From assembly GCA_030427505.1 (NCBI GenBank), contig JAUICH010000014.1:80307-144306 (forward strand): a stretch of DNA of 64,000 nt, read 5' to 3'. Made by a program: the position numbers and the translations under genes. Shown here piece by piece: positions 42,763 through 51,059 of the stretch. The first letter of the stretch is position 1; each line of letters begins with the position of its first letter. The notes beneath the pieces were generated by a model. The model saw only the letters and a list, made by a program, of their open reading frames with translations. It was not told the DNA's origin and made no database searches. The stretch is from Verrucomicrobiia bacterium. Lineage in GTDB: Bacteria > Verrucomicrobiota > Verrucomicrobiia > Verrucomicrobiales > DEV007.

Positions 42763-42820
42763 TGGTTCCTTTCGATTTGCGCGGAGGCCGAAAGAAGTAG
42801 ATTGAGGGGTTAGGGTATGC

Positions 42821-44356
42821 TCACCCCTTCGTCACCTCCCCAACCAAGTCCAGCTTCCGGTCGGTGAGGTAGGCGTAGCGGTTGATCCAGATGCCGTGTG
42901 GGCTGGCTTGCCAGGCGGTTTCGAGGCGTTTGGCGAAGTCTTCGTCGGGGCCGTAGCCGTGGGCGAGGGCGTAGATGGGGGTCTGGCCGGCTTCGGCCTG
43001 GGCTTGGCGGATCTTGCGGGTCATGGCGTGTTCGCCGGCGGCGTGGGGCTGGTCCGGGCCGGGGTAAGCGTAGGCAGCCAAGGTGTCGAGACCGGGGCCG
43101 TCGTCGATGTCGAGGAGGCGGACGAGGGCGTGGGTGAGGAGTTTTTCGTCGAGCTTCGGATTCGCTTCCATGAGCTGGGTGCCGTAGAAGTTAAGAATCA
43201 TCATCCAGTGCATGGTATATAGCTTCGCGCTGATGGCGGAGCTGTAGGGAGCCACGCGACCGAAGTCCAGGCCAGTGGCCAGGGTCCACGGCGGGGGGAA
43301 GGCGTTGGGCATGACTTCCTTGTCCTGGGCGCCGGAATCGTCGAACACTTTGCGGAAGCCGGCCACGGTGCGCTCCACGATCTCCGCCTTGAAGCGGAGG
43401 AAATCGCCGATGCCGGGATGATCGGAAAGCAGGCGGATCAGGGCGAAGCGGCCGCCGTCCCGCTGGGTGAAGGGGCGCAGGTCGCGGTTTTTCAAGCTGC
43501 CGTGGAGGTAGGTGTAGAAATCGCCCACCTCGCGGCGCATGCGCTCGAAGTCGTAGCCCATCTTTTCGGCGTCGGCCTGGGCGTGGACGCCGAAGTCCAC
43601 GAAGCAGGAGTTCAGCAGGTAGGGCGGATACTCCGGCCAGTCGAAGCGGATGCCGTGGATGCCGGGGTACTGCTGGAGCAGGTCGCGGATGAGGGCGTGT
43701 TCGTAGCCGATGATCTCCGGGCTGCTGAGGGTGCCGTTCTTCGAGACGCGCTTGCCGGGCAGGCTGCCGTCGGGCAGGCGCGGAGTGTCTTCATCGACGG
43801 GTCCGCCGAACTGGACGCGGTAGCCGGGCGGGATGGCGGCCTGGATCTGGAAATACACCTTCAGCCCGGCTTTCCGGGCGGCCTCGACGAATTTTCCGAC
43901 GATGGGGCCTTCCTTTTGGGTCAGTTCGGTGGCCGGAGCGGGCTGGTAGCGCAGTCCTTTATAGAGAGGCTGATCGGGCACGAAGCTGGGGGCGGTGGTC
44001 ACCCAGACCTCCCGCTTTCCAAAGAGCGGCCGGTCGAGAAGCCGCACGGCGCCCGCGCCCGCGTCGGCGGGAGGTTCGCGGTTCCCGGTTTCCTGGTCCG
44101 CCTCCGCCATGACGTAGGGAGAGGTGGCGACGGCGGTCGCGCCCACACGGTTGATGAGGTTGTCCAGGACGCCCTCGATGCCCTCGCTCTGGATGTATTC
44201 CGGCAGGACGGTGACGCCGAGGAATTTGCCGTCGGGGCGGGTGCGTGGGGTGGTGGCGGAGGCGGGAGCGGTGTCCTGGGCATGGAGAGCGACAGGCAGG
44301 GCCTGGGCGGCGGAAGCTGCGGCGGCGGCGTGGAGAAAGGTGCGTCGATCGGGCAT
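42821..44356 (-). CDS. Exported protein of putative glycoside-hydrolase-like (TIM-barrel) type
   Basis: The 511-residue protein starts MPDRRTFLHAAAAASAAQALP, a twin-arginine-type signal (RRxFL). The remainder has barrel-like strands (GVTVLPEYIQ; AGLKVYFQIQAAIPPGY; GIHGIRFDWPEYPPYLLNSCFVDF; GIWINRYAYLTDRKLDL). The IRFDWPEYPP segment with Asp/Glu resembles the active-site strands of glycoside-hydrolase-like families of unknown substrate. Export in folded form by Tat would suit a cofactor- or metal-containing enzyme, though none is apparent. Confidence 0.75.
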   Translation of the reverse strand: MPDRRTFLHAAAAASAAQALPVALHAQDTAPASATTPRTRPDGKFLGVTVLPEYIQSEGIEGVLDNLINRVGATAVATSPYVMAEADQETGNREPPADAGAGAVRLLDRPLFGKREVWVTTAPSFVPDQPLYKGLRYQPAPATELTQKEGPIVGKFVEAARKAGLKVYFQIQAAIPPGYRVQFGGPVDEDTPRLPDGSLPGKRVSKNGTLSSPEIIGYEHALIRDLLQQYPGIHGIRFDWPEYPPYLLNSCFVDFGVHAQADAEKMGYDFERMRREVGDFYTYLHGSLKNRDLRPFTQRDGGRFALIRLLSDHPGIGDFLRFKAEIVERTVAGFRKVFDDSGAQDKEVMPNAFPPPWTLATGLDFGRVAPYSSAISAKLYTMHWMMILNFYGTQLMEANPKLDEKLLTHALVRLLDIDDGPGLDTLAAYAYPGPDQPHAAGEHAMTRKIRQAQAEAGQTPIYALAHGYGPDEDFAKRLETAWQASPHGIWINRYAYLTDRKLDLVGEVTKG

Positions 44357-44740
44357 GGGGGAGGGGGGGTAAAAAGGTTTAGAGAGTGCTGATTACGAGT
44401 AGGATACGGAGATTTTTACGTTAGAGAATGTAGAGGGAATTTGTGGGGAAACTAGCGGCGGGATCTTAGTAAAGGCAGGTGAGCTGGGGAAGATCAAGCA
44501 AATGAGGGTGCGAGGGATGTTGAGGGGACGTCTCGGAAAGGTGGAAAGCGATCTACCTGCCCGTCCGGCTCGGACCGCGTTCACGGAAGGAGAGAAAGTT
44601 TGCCTAATTTGTTTGGAAGGACATAGGCGTGATTGGGCGATGCGGAGGGAGAGCTATCTTGTTCTCTTACTGAGAAGGCAGTTTGCCGTTGTTTCTCGTG
44701 AGCCCGGTTCGCGAGTTCCTCGCCCGGAGGTCGAGGACCA

Positions 44741-45430
44741 GTGCGCCCCGCATGGGCGATAACTATTCATCTGAAAGGAGATGAACGGAAAGAGTGACAA
44801 AGAACCGTAGAGAAGCACAAGCCGCCGAGGGCGACCGGAGTGGTGAAGGAAGTGTGTATCAAAGGCACGACCGCAGGAACACGAACTGGCAGAGAGGCCG
44901 GGCGCGGGTGATGAGCATGCTGGTGAATGCGAAATCCGACGAAGTCACCGAAAGACGCGTCAGGTAGAGCCAGGCGGCACGGGCCGAAAGTTATCGCGCC
45001 TTACCCGGGGAGATCTCCTTGGCCCTCGGAACCGAGAGCTGGGGAGAAGTCAGCAGAGGCCGTAGTAGCGAAGAAGGCGGTGAAAGCCGCTGGAGCCAAG
45101 GGCCGAAGAACCAACGAAACAGACGACCCGACCGACTCGGTGGACCGTGCGAGTAGACATCCGAAACAGAGCGGAGCGGCAACTGCGGCAGCTACCGTAT
45201 TCTGGCGGGGAAAGGCAAAGGCGGTGGATCCGCCGGAGCCCGAACCGTGGATGTCCAGTTTGGACCAGCGGCGGAGGAAGGAGACAAGCAAGTGCTGAAT
45301 GGACCGGTGGACGCCACCGGTATCCGCTCGGGCCAAGACCCGAGCCGTGGTTCAACCGCCGGATGCTGAAAACGGCATGTCCGGTGGTGTGGGAGGGGCG
45401 ACGGGCGCGAGCCCGTCGCCTCGACCCGAT
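44741..45430 (+). ncRNA. Group II intron ribozyme without an intron-encoded protein
   Basis: The 5' end starts with the canonical GTGCG (GTGCGCCCCGCATGGGCG) and continues with the domain I-type CATCTGAAAGGAGATG stem. Domain III-like words (GTCAGCAGAGGCCGTAGTAGCG at ~45048-45069) match bacterial group II introns. Domain V is a 34-nt hairpin at 45355-45388 with a CGC triad and near-perfect arms (ACCGCCGGA / TCCGGTGGT) and a loop containing GAAA. Domain VI is a 10-bp stem (45397-45420) followed by TCGACCCGAT, giving a bulged-A branch site and an AT 3' end. Domain IV is a ~250-nt stub with no reverse transcriptase frame. Confidence 0.85.
45355..45388 (+). other. Group II intron domain V (catalytic hairpin)
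   Basis: A 34-nt hairpin: arm ACCGCCGGATGC, a loop with GAAA, then GGCATGTCC-GGTGGT. The 34-nt length and the CGC triad near the 5' side are the hallmark of group II introns. Confidence 0.85.
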
Positions 45431-45532
45431 CCTTTGCGCCTCACGCTTCGGGTTTCTTTAAAGATGGCTTGAATGCGGTGTTGGAAAACCTTGTGAATTC
45501 TGCCACCTGTCGCTTTCCTTTCCTCAATACCC

Positions 45533-46801
45533 ATGATGATGAAACGCCCCTATTCTTTTTCCCTTTCTCTATTGGGCAGCCTCTGTGTGATGCTGCTGAT
45601 CCATTTGTCCGCTGGTTCGTCCATGCTGCGTGCCGAGGAAGCGGCGAAGCCGAAGGCGGCGAGTCCGGAGCCATTGGCGTTGAGCGAAATTGAAGCGGCG
45701 CTGAAGTCTGGGAAGGCGAAGGAATTGAAGCCGCGGATCGAGTCCACGTTTGGGAAGTGGGCGCTGGATAAGGGGCAGGTGCGGCAGAAGCTGGAGAAGA
45801 CGGTCGTGGGCTGGGCGGTGAAGTCGGACGAGCCGGTGACGGTGGTGCGCGTGGGTGAGGAGAGCGGGACCATTGGCGAGATGACCGACCTGGGCGGCGG
45901 CCTGCGGGTGCTGGTGACCGAGGTGGAGAATTTCCAGATGCTGAATCACGAACTGCGCACCGCCAGCGGCAAGAAGCTGGGCGGCGGTAACCTGAAGATC
46001 GAATCCTACGAATACACACCCGACAGCCTGCGCCACGAGGGCGTGCCGGAGGGAACGGTCACGAAGCACGAGTGGAATGACAGCCAGGTCTTCCCCGGCA
46101 CGCACCGGGAGTTTCTCATCTACGTGCCCGCGCAATATAAGCCGGAAGAACCGGCCTGCCTGATGGTGTTCCAGGATGGCCTGCGCCATGCGGACCCGGA
46201 CGGGCCGCTGCGCGCCACAGTGGTGATGGACAACCTGATTCACCAGGAGAAGATGCCGGTGACGATCGGCCTTTTCATCAATCCTGGCGCGAAGGAAGGC
46301 CAGAAGCCGGGCGCCAAGCCGGCGAACCGGAGCTTTGAGTACGATTCCCTGGGCGATCAGTATGCGCGTTTTCTCCTGGAAGAGATGATCCCGCAGGTGG
46401 AAAAGGACTACAAGCTCCGGCAGGACCCGGAATGCTGGGGCATCGCGGGCGGTTCCAGTGGCGCGGCCTGCGCGTGGACGGTGGCCTGGGAACGGCCGGA
46501 CAAGTTCCGCAAGGTCATCAGCTGGGTGGGCACGTTTGTCGATATTCGCGGGGCGAATGCCTATCCCTCCCTGATCCGCAAGACGGAGGCGAAGCCCATC
46601 CGGGTGTATTTGTTAGACGGCAGCAATGACCTGGACAATCAGTTCGGGAACTGGCCGCTGGCGAACAAGCAGATGCAGACGGCCCTGGAGTTCATGGGGT
46701 ACGACTACCACTGGCACTTTGGCCAGTGTTTCCACGGGAGCAATCATGCGGGCGCGATGTTGCCGGAGATGCTGACGTGGCTTTGGAGGGGCGTGGAGTG
46801 A
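45533..46801 (+). CDS. Secreted esterase (PF00756 type)
   Basis: Three successive ATGs (45533, 45536, 45539) are possible. The 422-residue product has a signal peptide (FSLSLLGSLCVMLLIHLSAG...), a poorly conserved N-terminal ~170 residues, and an esterase domain from ~185 on (REFLIYVPAQYKP, LMVFQDGLRH, nucleophile Ser in AGGSSGAA, and His near CFHGSNHAGAM). It resembles trehalose-mycolyl/enterochelin-type esterases and probably cleaves acyl or feruloyl esters outside the cytoplasm. It starts 102 bp after the group II intron's 3' end. Confidence 0.85.
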   Translation: MMMKRPYSFSLSLLGSLCVMLLIHLSAGSSMLRAEEAAKPKAASPEPLALSEIEAALKSGKAKELKPRIESTFGKWALDKGQVRQKLEKTVVGWAVKSDEPVTVVRVGEESGTIGEMTDLGGGLRVLVTEVENFQMLNHELRTASGKKLGGGNLKIESYEYTPDSLRHEGVPEGTVTKHEWNDSQVFPGTHREFLIYVPAQYKPEEPACLMVFQDGLRHADPDGPLRATVVMDNLIHQEKMPVTIGLFINPGAKEGQKPGAKPANRSFEYDSLGDQYARFLLEEMIPQVEKDYKLRQDPECWGIAGGSSGAACAWTVAWERPDKFRKVISWVGTFVDIRGANAYPSLIRKTEAKPIRVYLLDGSNDLDNQFGNWPLANKQMQTALEFMGYDYHWHFGQCFHGSNHAGAMLPEMLTWLWRGVE

Positions 46802-46854
46802 GTTGAGCTTGCCTAGGGGCGGTAGCGTTGGGGCGCGGCGGTGTCGCTATCCCA

Positions 46855-46975
46855 GACAAGGAGACAGGGAGACAGGGAGACAGGGAGACAGGGAGACAGG
46901 GAGACAGGGAGACAGGGAGACAGGGAGACAGGGAGACAGGGAGACAGGGAGACAGGGAGACAGGGAGACAGGGAG
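46855..46975. repeat. Octanucleotide tandem array (GACAGGGA)n, about 14 copies
   Basis: About 14 perfect 8-bp units occupy 46861-46974, between the convergent ends of the esterase (46801) and the sulfatase (47069). The array creates open frames in several phases (ETGRQGD repeats), which are not genes. Eight bases is not a multiple of three, so length change would shift frame if transcribed within a gene, but here it is intergenic. Confidence 0.95.
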
Positions 46976-47068
46976 AGGCGGAATCGAAGCGTGGAGGAGA
47001 TAGACGGAACGAAGTGAAGTCAAACAAGGAGAAGAGGCGACTGGGAGATTGCCTGACGACTCTTTTGA

Positions 47069-48622
47069 TCATGGAGCCACGAGACCGTCTTTGACCATTT
47101 GGGCTTTGGAGTGGCGGGGGCGGACGCGGGCATCCGTGGGGATGCCGGTGACGCGGTCGAACTCGTCGGCGGTGCGGAGATCTGGGGCGTAGTCGCCGGT
47201 TTCTTTTTCCCAAGTGGTCAGGGCGTCGCGGAGGCGCTGCAGGGTGGCGGCGTATTCGGGATCGGTTGCCAGGTTGTTCAGCTCGTGGGGATCGGCCTGG
47301 GTGTCGTAGAGTTCTTCTTCCGGGCGGGGCTGGCGGAAGCAGATGGACTGCTCGGTGGTTAGCTTGCCTTCTTCTTTCAGTTTCAGCATGGACTCGTAAG
47401 TCAGGCTGCGGACGGCGTCGGCGGGCGGGGTCAGGGGCAGGTCGGCGTAGTAGTTGCGGATGTACTTGTAGCGTTCGTCGCGCGCGCCGCGGGCGTGGTC
47501 TTCGAAGTCGTGCCAGTTTTTCTCCGCGAAGATGTAGTCGCGAATCTTAGCATTTGGGTTGGTCAGGGTGGGGAGGAAGCTTACGCCCTCCAGGGTGTCG
47601 GGCGCTTCGGCGCCGGCCAGTTCCAGCATGGTGGGGGCGATGTCCACCGAACTAACCAATCGCTTGGACACGGAACCAGCCATGACGTGGCCGGGCCAGT
47701 ACACGATCCAGGGCGTCCGGATGCCGCTATCGTAGAGGGTGGTCTTGTCGCGGGGGAAGGGGCGACCGTTGTCGCTGATGAAAAGGATGCAGGTGTCTTC
47801 CAGGATGCCCTGTGCTTCCAGTTCGGCCACGACTTTGCCGACGTAGCTGTCGAGCCGGGCGATCTCGTCGTAGTACATCGTGTAGTCCTTGCGGACCTCC
47901 GGAGTGTCCGGGTGGTAGGGAGGCAGGCGGACGTCGCCGGGCTGGTGGCCGTTGGGGATGATGTTCTCGTGATAATCCCGGTGGGGATCCAGCGCCGCGA
48001 GCCAGAGAAAGAAGGGCTTGTCCTTGGGGCGGTCTTTGAGGAGGGGCACCCACTCCGTGCAACCGCTCTGGGCCTCGCCTTCGAGGGTTTCGATGAACTT
48101 TCCGGCCTGGCCGGCCTCTCCGGTGGGAAGCTGGAAACCGGAGGTGTCGGTCTCGCGGATTTCGTCAAAGCGGTCGCGCACTTCGTCGCCAAGGTGCCAC
48201 TTTCCAGCGGCGGCCGTCCAGTAGCCCGCTTTGCGGAGAAACTCGACAAAGGTCTTCTGGTCCGAGGGAAGGGGGAAGTGGAGTTCCTCCGCGTTCGTGT
48301 TGTGCGGGTAGCGGCCGGTGATGATGCTGGCCCGGCTGGGGCTGCAGGAACTGATGGTGAGGAAGGCGTTGTCGAACTTCATGCCCTCCCGCGCCAGGCG
48401 GTCGAGGGAAGGGGTACGGATGGAGGGATGGCCGTAGGCGCCGCAGTCGTTCCACGCCATGTCGTCCGCAATGATGAGCACGAGGTTGGGCGGGTGGCTT
48501 TCCGCGCCGCGTGCGGCGGGAACCAGGAGGAGACCGAAGACCGCGCCCGCCAGGAGAAGAAGGGGCACAAATGCCCTGAGCGGAGACAGGACCGGGACGA
48601 ACCAAGGGGAGGGAGAAGCCAT
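47069..48622 (-). CDS. Secreted sulfatase (N-sulfoglucosamine sulfohydrolase-like)
   Basis: The ATG at 48622 gives 517 residues (a TTG at 48631 is also in frame). A signal peptide (ASPSPWFVPVLSPLRAFVPLLLLAGAVFGLL) is followed by IIADDMAWNDCG, the sulfatase metal-binding start, and SCSPSRASIITGRYPHN, the C-x-P-S-R motif whose Cys becomes formylglycine. GKWHLGD and SDNGRPFPR complete the active site. It needs a formylglycine-generating enzyme encoded elsewhere. It would remove sulfate from sulfated polysaccharides outside the cytoplasm. Closest type seems to be the heparan N-sulfatase group, but substrate is not proven. Confidence 0.92.
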   Translation of the reverse strand: MASPSPWFVPVLSPLRAFVPLLLLAGAVFGLLLVPAARGAESHPPNLVLIIADDMAWNDCGAYGHPSIRTPSLDRLAREGMKFDNAFLTISSCSPSRASIITGRYPHNTNAEELHFPLPSDQKTFVEFLRKAGYWTAAAGKWHLGDEVRDRFDEIRETDTSGFQLPTGEAGQAGKFIETLEGEAQSGCTEWVPLLKDRPKDKPFFLWLAALDPHRDYHENIIPNGHQPGDVRLPPYHPDTPEVRKDYTMYYDEIARLDSYVGKVVAELEAQGILEDTCILFISDNGRPFPRDKTTLYDSGIRTPWIVYWPGHVMAGSVSKRLVSSVDIAPTMLELAGAEAPDTLEGVSFLPTLTNPNAKIRDYIFAEKNWHDFEDHARGARDERYKYIRNYYADLPLTPPADAVRSLTYESMLKLKEEGKLTTEQSICFRQPRPEEELYDTQADPHELNNLATDPEYAATLQRLRDALTTWEKETGDYAPDLRTADEFDRVTGIPTDARVRPRHSKAQMVKDGLVAP

Positions 48623-48722
48623 GACCAACAATCATTGAAGCAGAGAAAAAGCGCTTCGCCAACCCGGCATGAGAGAGAAGACGAAGAGCGAGGCAAAGCG
48701 ATTTGACCAATTATGAAAAATA

Positions 48723-50237
48723 ATGGAATTTATTGATTTTATGCATTGCTGGCGCTTTCTGGCTCTTTTTTGCCCGCTAATAGCGATCCTGACGGTTCCG
48801 GTCTTGTGGCCGGAAGGAGCTTGGGCGCAGGGGACCAGCAATCCCGAACGGTGGTGGACCACGCAGAGCGGGAATGATTTCCTGGCCGCGCTGGTGAGCA
48901 TCAACGGAAGCAAAGTACGCCTACAGGATGAGAGTGGCCGGGTGTCCTTTGCCGACATGAGCGAGCTGAGCGAGGCAGACCGGGCCTACATCAGCCGCAT
49001 GAGCGAGACAGGGCTGGATTTCCGGCGCCGGTCCATGCCTCGCCTGAGCAACATTCCCCAGCCGGTGAAGGTGAGCGGCGGGCCGGAGGTGTGGGAGACG
49101 CCGCACTTCCGCTTTCACTGCGCGGGAAGGGTGACGGCGGCGTTTGTGTCCCAGTGCGCTCCGATATTCGAAGGGACGCTGGAAGCGCTGACCGAGCTGC
49201 CCATGGGGCTGGATCTCTCGCCGCCGGAGGGCACCCGGTTTGAGACCTACTTCATGGATCAAGCCACCTTCAGCGCTGCCGTCGCGCGGATCATGCCGGG
49301 GCGGAACGTGGCCGGAGTGTACGTCCCGGCAATGAAACGCATCCTGGTGCCCTATGAGTCGCTGGGCGCGGAGTTCATCGGGAACCAAGTCACGCTGCGC
49401 AGCCGGGGTAGCGATCCGAATACCCTCATTCATGAGATCACCCACCAGGTCATGCACGACTGGCTGTACTGGATACCCGTGTGGATGTCCGAAGGCATGG
49501 CGGAGTACGTCGCGGCGATCCCATACGACGACGGGCGTTTTCATTTCGGCGATTCCAAACGCGGCCTCTTTGAGAGGCTGGATGGGTTCTATGGATACGA
49601 AGAGATGATGAATGGAAAACAGCGCCGCATGCTGCATCCGGCGGACCTGATAACCGGCCCGTTGACTCAGTGGAAAGGGTCTTCACTGGAATATCAGTCC
49701 GCGCTGCTGATGCTTTATTACCTGATTCACCTGGACGGTGGGGGCCAAGGCACCGCGTTGGCTGACTATATTGGGGAGCTGCGCTACGCGCGCACGGACC
49801 AGGAGTCGTTCATCTACCAGTATTCGCCCGAGTACGCGGCGGTGGCGGCGAAGCGCCGGAAATATCGCCAACTGGCCACCGAGTATCAGTTGGCCGTGGC
49901 TTCTTACCGGAAAGCGGCCCTGGCATACAACGAGCGGGTGCTGATCTACAACGGGCAGGTCCGCGGCGGCGTGACCGAAGAGGAGCGGGTATCCGTGGGG
50001 CCGCGGCCATCGGCGCCCACGGTGCCCGCCGGACTGAAGGAGCTCTCAGGTTCCCTGGAAGAGAAGACCCCCAATGTGCGAGTGAATGTCCTGGACTTGG
50101 CGCAGGCGCAGGCGCGGGCGTCCCTGCTTGGCGGGCGTGACATTGACGCCCTGGTAAAGGAGATCGAGTGGCGCTATCGGAGCCTGGGCGTGCAGATTGC
50201 CTTTGAGCCGCGTGGTTACTATGGGCTGGGACGGTAG
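48723..50237 (+). CDS. Secreted SHD1-domain metalloprotease-like protein (DUF1570 type)
   Basis: The ATG 48723 gives 504 residues; an ATG at 48741 gives a cleaner signal peptide (HCWRFLALFCPLIAILTVPVLW). Residues ~40-90 are an SHD1-like domain (WWTTQSGNDFLAALVSINGSKVRLQDESG.. ADRAYI). Residues ~215-270 contain HEITHQ (HExxH zinc motif) and, 20 residues on, SEGMAEY, the gluzincin third ligand. The C-terminus holds a helical segment. This matches DUF1570-like metallopeptidases. It is divergent from the sulfatase gene with ~100 bp between starts. Confidence 0.85.
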   Translation: MEFIDFMHCWRFLALFCPLIAILTVPVLWPEGAWAQGTSNPERWWTTQSGNDFLAALVSINGSKVRLQDESGRVSFADMSELSEADRAYISRMSETGLDFRRRSMPRLSNIPQPVKVSGGPEVWETPHFRFHCAGRVTAAFVSQCAPIFEGTLEALTELPMGLDLSPPEGTRFETYFMDQATFSAAVARIMPGRNVAGVYVPAMKRILVPYESLGAEFIGNQVTLRSRGSDPNTLIHEITHQVMHDWLYWIPVWMSEGMAEYVAAIPYDDGRFHFGDSKRGLFERLDGFYGYEEMMNGKQRRMLHPADLITGPLTQWKGSSLEYQSALLMLYYLIHLDGGGQGTALADYIGELRYARTDQESFIYQYSPEYAAVAAKRRKYRQLATEYQLAVASYRKAALAYNERVLIYNGQVRGGVTEEERVSVGPRPSAPTVPAGLKELSGSLEEKTPNVRVNVLDLAQAQARASLLGGRDIDALVKEIEWRYRSLGVQIAFEPRGYYGLGR

Positions 50238-50571
50238 GCAGGTGCGGCAAGCGAGCGGAGATGATGCGGGTGCTCTTGGCGCGTGGGAGTATTCGCGAGC
50301 GTGCCTTTAGCCCGCGATTTTGGGGAGAGGGCGGTTCCAGCCCTGAAGGGCTTCGCTTTGTGCGGGCGGGCTTTCAGGCCGCCGGAAGTGGTGTGGGCTC
50401 TCAGTGGTAGAACGATATTTGGGGTCGAGTGGTTGATGAGACTGTGAAAGAAAGCTTACTGCCAGGTCCCAGGACTGGAGTTCACCGCTTGGCGCAAAGA
50501 GTGGTATTGGGTGAGGGCTTTCGGGAAGGTTCAAAATAACCTAACTTGTAAAATAGGATGGCAATCAGGGC
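50238..50571. other. 334-bp spacer with hairpins
   Basis: No gene supported. Contains AGCCCT-GAA-GGGCT near 50338-50352 and GGCGGGCTTTCAGGCCGCC, typical of the dispersed hairpin repeats. Confidence 0.5.
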
Positions 50572-51024
50572 CTATTCCGGCCGCGTCATGTCGAAGGTGC
50601 CTTTGTCTTTATCCGCGGTGAATTCGGCATGGAAGGCGTCTTCCGTGAGGGTTCCGGTGTGGCGATAGGTGCCGAAGGGGCCGAGATCCTGGGAGCCGGT
50701 GACGGAGAGGGAGCCGTCCGGATGTTCTTCCACGGCATACTCGACTTCGAAGGTGCCCTGGAAAAATTTGCCCCAGCGGGCCCAGTAGTGGAACTCGTAT
50801 TCCTTTTCGCCATCATCGCCAGCGGAGACGATGCAACGGAGGGGGCCGGTATGGCCGGAGGGCAGGCTGGCCCAGGTGCCGGTCCAGGGGCCGGTGGGGA
50901 AAGGGCGCGCGCCGGCTTCGTGGGCGGCTACTTCAGATTTCCACTTGGCGTTGTAGGCCGGGCTGGCGCAGTTGCTTAGTAAAAAAGGAAGAAAAAGGAG
51001 CAGGTGGGTGGTGAGGTGTTTCAT
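50572..51024 (-). CDS. Small lipoprotein of unknown function
   Basis: The 150-residue product has a lipoprotein signal (MKHLTTHLLLFLPFLLSNC, lipobox LSNC). The mature part is a compact beta-rich domain (GPWTGTWASLPSGHTGPLRCIVSAG, FHYWARWGKFFQGTFEVEYAV, GSLSVTGSQDLGPFGTYRHTG), resembling a lipocalin- or SLBB-like barrel but not assignable. It lies 35 bp upstream of the secreted esterase gene on the same strand, which may be co-transcribed. Confidence 0.82.
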   Translation of the reverse strand: MKHLTTHLLLFLPFLLSNCASPAYNAKWKSEVAAHEAGARPFPTGPWTGTWASLPSGHTGPLRCIVSAGDDGEKEYEFHYWARWGKFFQGTFEVEYAVEEHPDGSLSVTGSQDLGPFGTYRHTGTLTEDAFHAEFTADKDKGTFDMTRPE

Positions 51025-51059
51025 GGTCCGTATGTGAGGATATTCGAGAGGTTGGGGCT

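Larger units (their letters stand above)
44357..45532. other. 1.2-kb gap containing a group II intron
   Basis: No protein gene is supported. 44741-45430 is the intron ribozyme (separate entry). The 384 bp before and the 102 bp after it would be the exons and show no recognisable gene; the 3' flank leads into the esterase gene at 45533. Confidence 0.7.

Noticed and set aside
44502..44762. Small frame crossing the 5' end of the intron
   Set aside because: It runs across the intron boundary and has no similarity pattern.
46855..46975. Possible CRISPR array in the octamer region
   Set aside because: Units are 8 bp, contiguous and without spacers; not CRISPR.
46803..47094. ETGRQGD-repeat proteins from the octamer array
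   Set aside because: Simple repeats in all frames; no gene context or start signal.
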